From NCBI GenBank assembly GCA_029881615.1, contig JAOUMF010000214.1:1-5030 (forward strand): DNA of 5,030 bases, written 5' to 3'. This document shows, piece by piece, positions 4,788 through 5,030 of this stretch (the stretch's first letter is position 1; each line of letters opens with the position of its first letter). The stretch is from Alphaproteobacteria bacterium (GTDB lineage Bacteria > Pseudomonadota > Alphaproteobacteria > UBA8366 > JADFVY01). The position numbers were made by a program, and so were the translations under genes. Under the pieces are notes generated by a model. The model saw only the letters and a program-made list of their open reading frames with translations, was not told the DNA's origin and searched no databases.

Positions 4788-5030
4788 AGCGCTGGGCCGC
4801 GCGGTCACGATCGAGGGGCTGCGCGATCTCGAGCGACTGCTGACCGGTATTGAAAAATATCGCCGCCACCCATGGCGCCGCGACGTTACCGACCCGCCCG
4901 CGGTCTGGAGCGAAGGTTCAAGCACCCTGCGCGATTATGGCGGGGTCGGGCCGCCGGTGCTGTTCGTGCCGTCGCTGATCAACAAATCCTATATTCTGGA
5001 CCTGTCGGAACGGCATAGCCTGCTGCGTTG
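4597..5030 (+). CDS. phaC: PhaC-like poly(3-hydroxyalkanoate) synthase / alpha/beta hydrolase, N-terminal part
   Basis: The first 144 residues of a gene that leaves the window. GPRPLPMHLGLAMW (11-24) is the N-terminal signature I associate with alphaproteobacterial PhaC-like hydrolases. Residues 63-98 contain PEALGRAV and ITGIEKYRRHPWRRDV-like sequence (actual L-T-G-I-E-K-Y-R-R-H-P-W-R-R-D-V at 82-97), typical of the segment before the core. WSEGSSTLRDYG (104-115) leads to PPVLFVPSLINKSYILDLS (119-137), the first core strand and oxyanion-side loop, closely like the PVLxVPxLxNxxYxLDL of PHA synthases. The catalytic lipase-box Cys or Ser, Asp and His lie beyond the edge, so polymerase versus depolymerase/hydrolase cannot be settled. 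Its start is 191 bp inside the PhaE-like gene, in the +1 frame. This suggests translational coupling and a shared complex. Product: polymerisation of hydroxyacyl-CoA into PHA granules, if it is a true synthase. Confidence 0.78.
   Translation, partial: MTEKRAPHRLGPRPLPMHLGLAMWQMTVSSAALPLLSKGWTGWKPSLAPRAATLQSELAAANPEALGRAVTIEGLRDLERLLTGIEKYRRHPWRRDVTDPPAVWSEGSSTLRDYGGVGPPVLFVPSLINKSYILDLSERHSLLR

Noticed and set aside
4269..4925. Minus-strand open frames of 142-218 residues opposite the PHA genes
   Set aside because: They are Arg/Pro/Ser-rich shadow translations of the two plus-strand genes, which carry coherent motifs.

Overview
The window looks like chromosomal DNA of a GC-rich alphaproteobacterium. 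The main clues are a PhaR-type regulator of polyhydroxyalkanoate (PHA) storage divergent from a PHA-synthase-like alpha/beta hydrolase. The hydrolase's N-terminus (GPRPLPMHL..., then PPVLFVPSLINKSYILDLS) is a form I associate with Rhodospirillales-like bacteria. The order-level placement is inference from recall; no rRNA, tRNA, insertion sequence, phage or CRISPR material is present.

Layout. Positions 1-1385 (minus, running off the left edge) encode an exported protein made almost entirely of 42-residue kinesin-light-chain-type tetratricopeptide (TPR) repeats. It was assembled by reading the minus strand through to the window edge without a stop. Positions 1455-2678 (minus) encode a second, cytosolic and more degenerate TPR-like protein. 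Positions 2748-3368 (minus) encode a complete stand-alone adenylylsulfate (APS) kinase, CysC. Positions 3513-4130 (minus) encode PhaR. A 153-bp divergent control region (4131-4283) follows. Then, on the plus strand, come a small PhaE-like or PhaR-subunit-like protein (4284-4787) and the start of a PhaC-like synthase/hydrolase (4597 to the window end). These last two genes overlap by 191 bp in different frames.

How it fits together. The right third is a compact PHA-storage module. PhaR probably senses polymer and represses from dyad-rich TTGC/GCAA DNA in the divergent region, controlling itself and perhaps the synthase pair. The small coiled-coil protein is a plausible accessory subunit of the PhaC-like enzyme, and the long overlap would couple their translation. 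CysC belongs to sulfate activation (APS to PAPS) and has no sulfurylase partner in view; its leader can form two strong hairpins. The two TPR genes downstream of CysC may be a scaffold pair of unknown purpose.

The most notable points are the 191-bp overlap in which both frames carry recognisable protein features, a candidate leaderless promoter for the small PHA gene, the PhaR-operator-like cluster, and a three-repeat super-period (D-R-W) in the secreted TPR protein.
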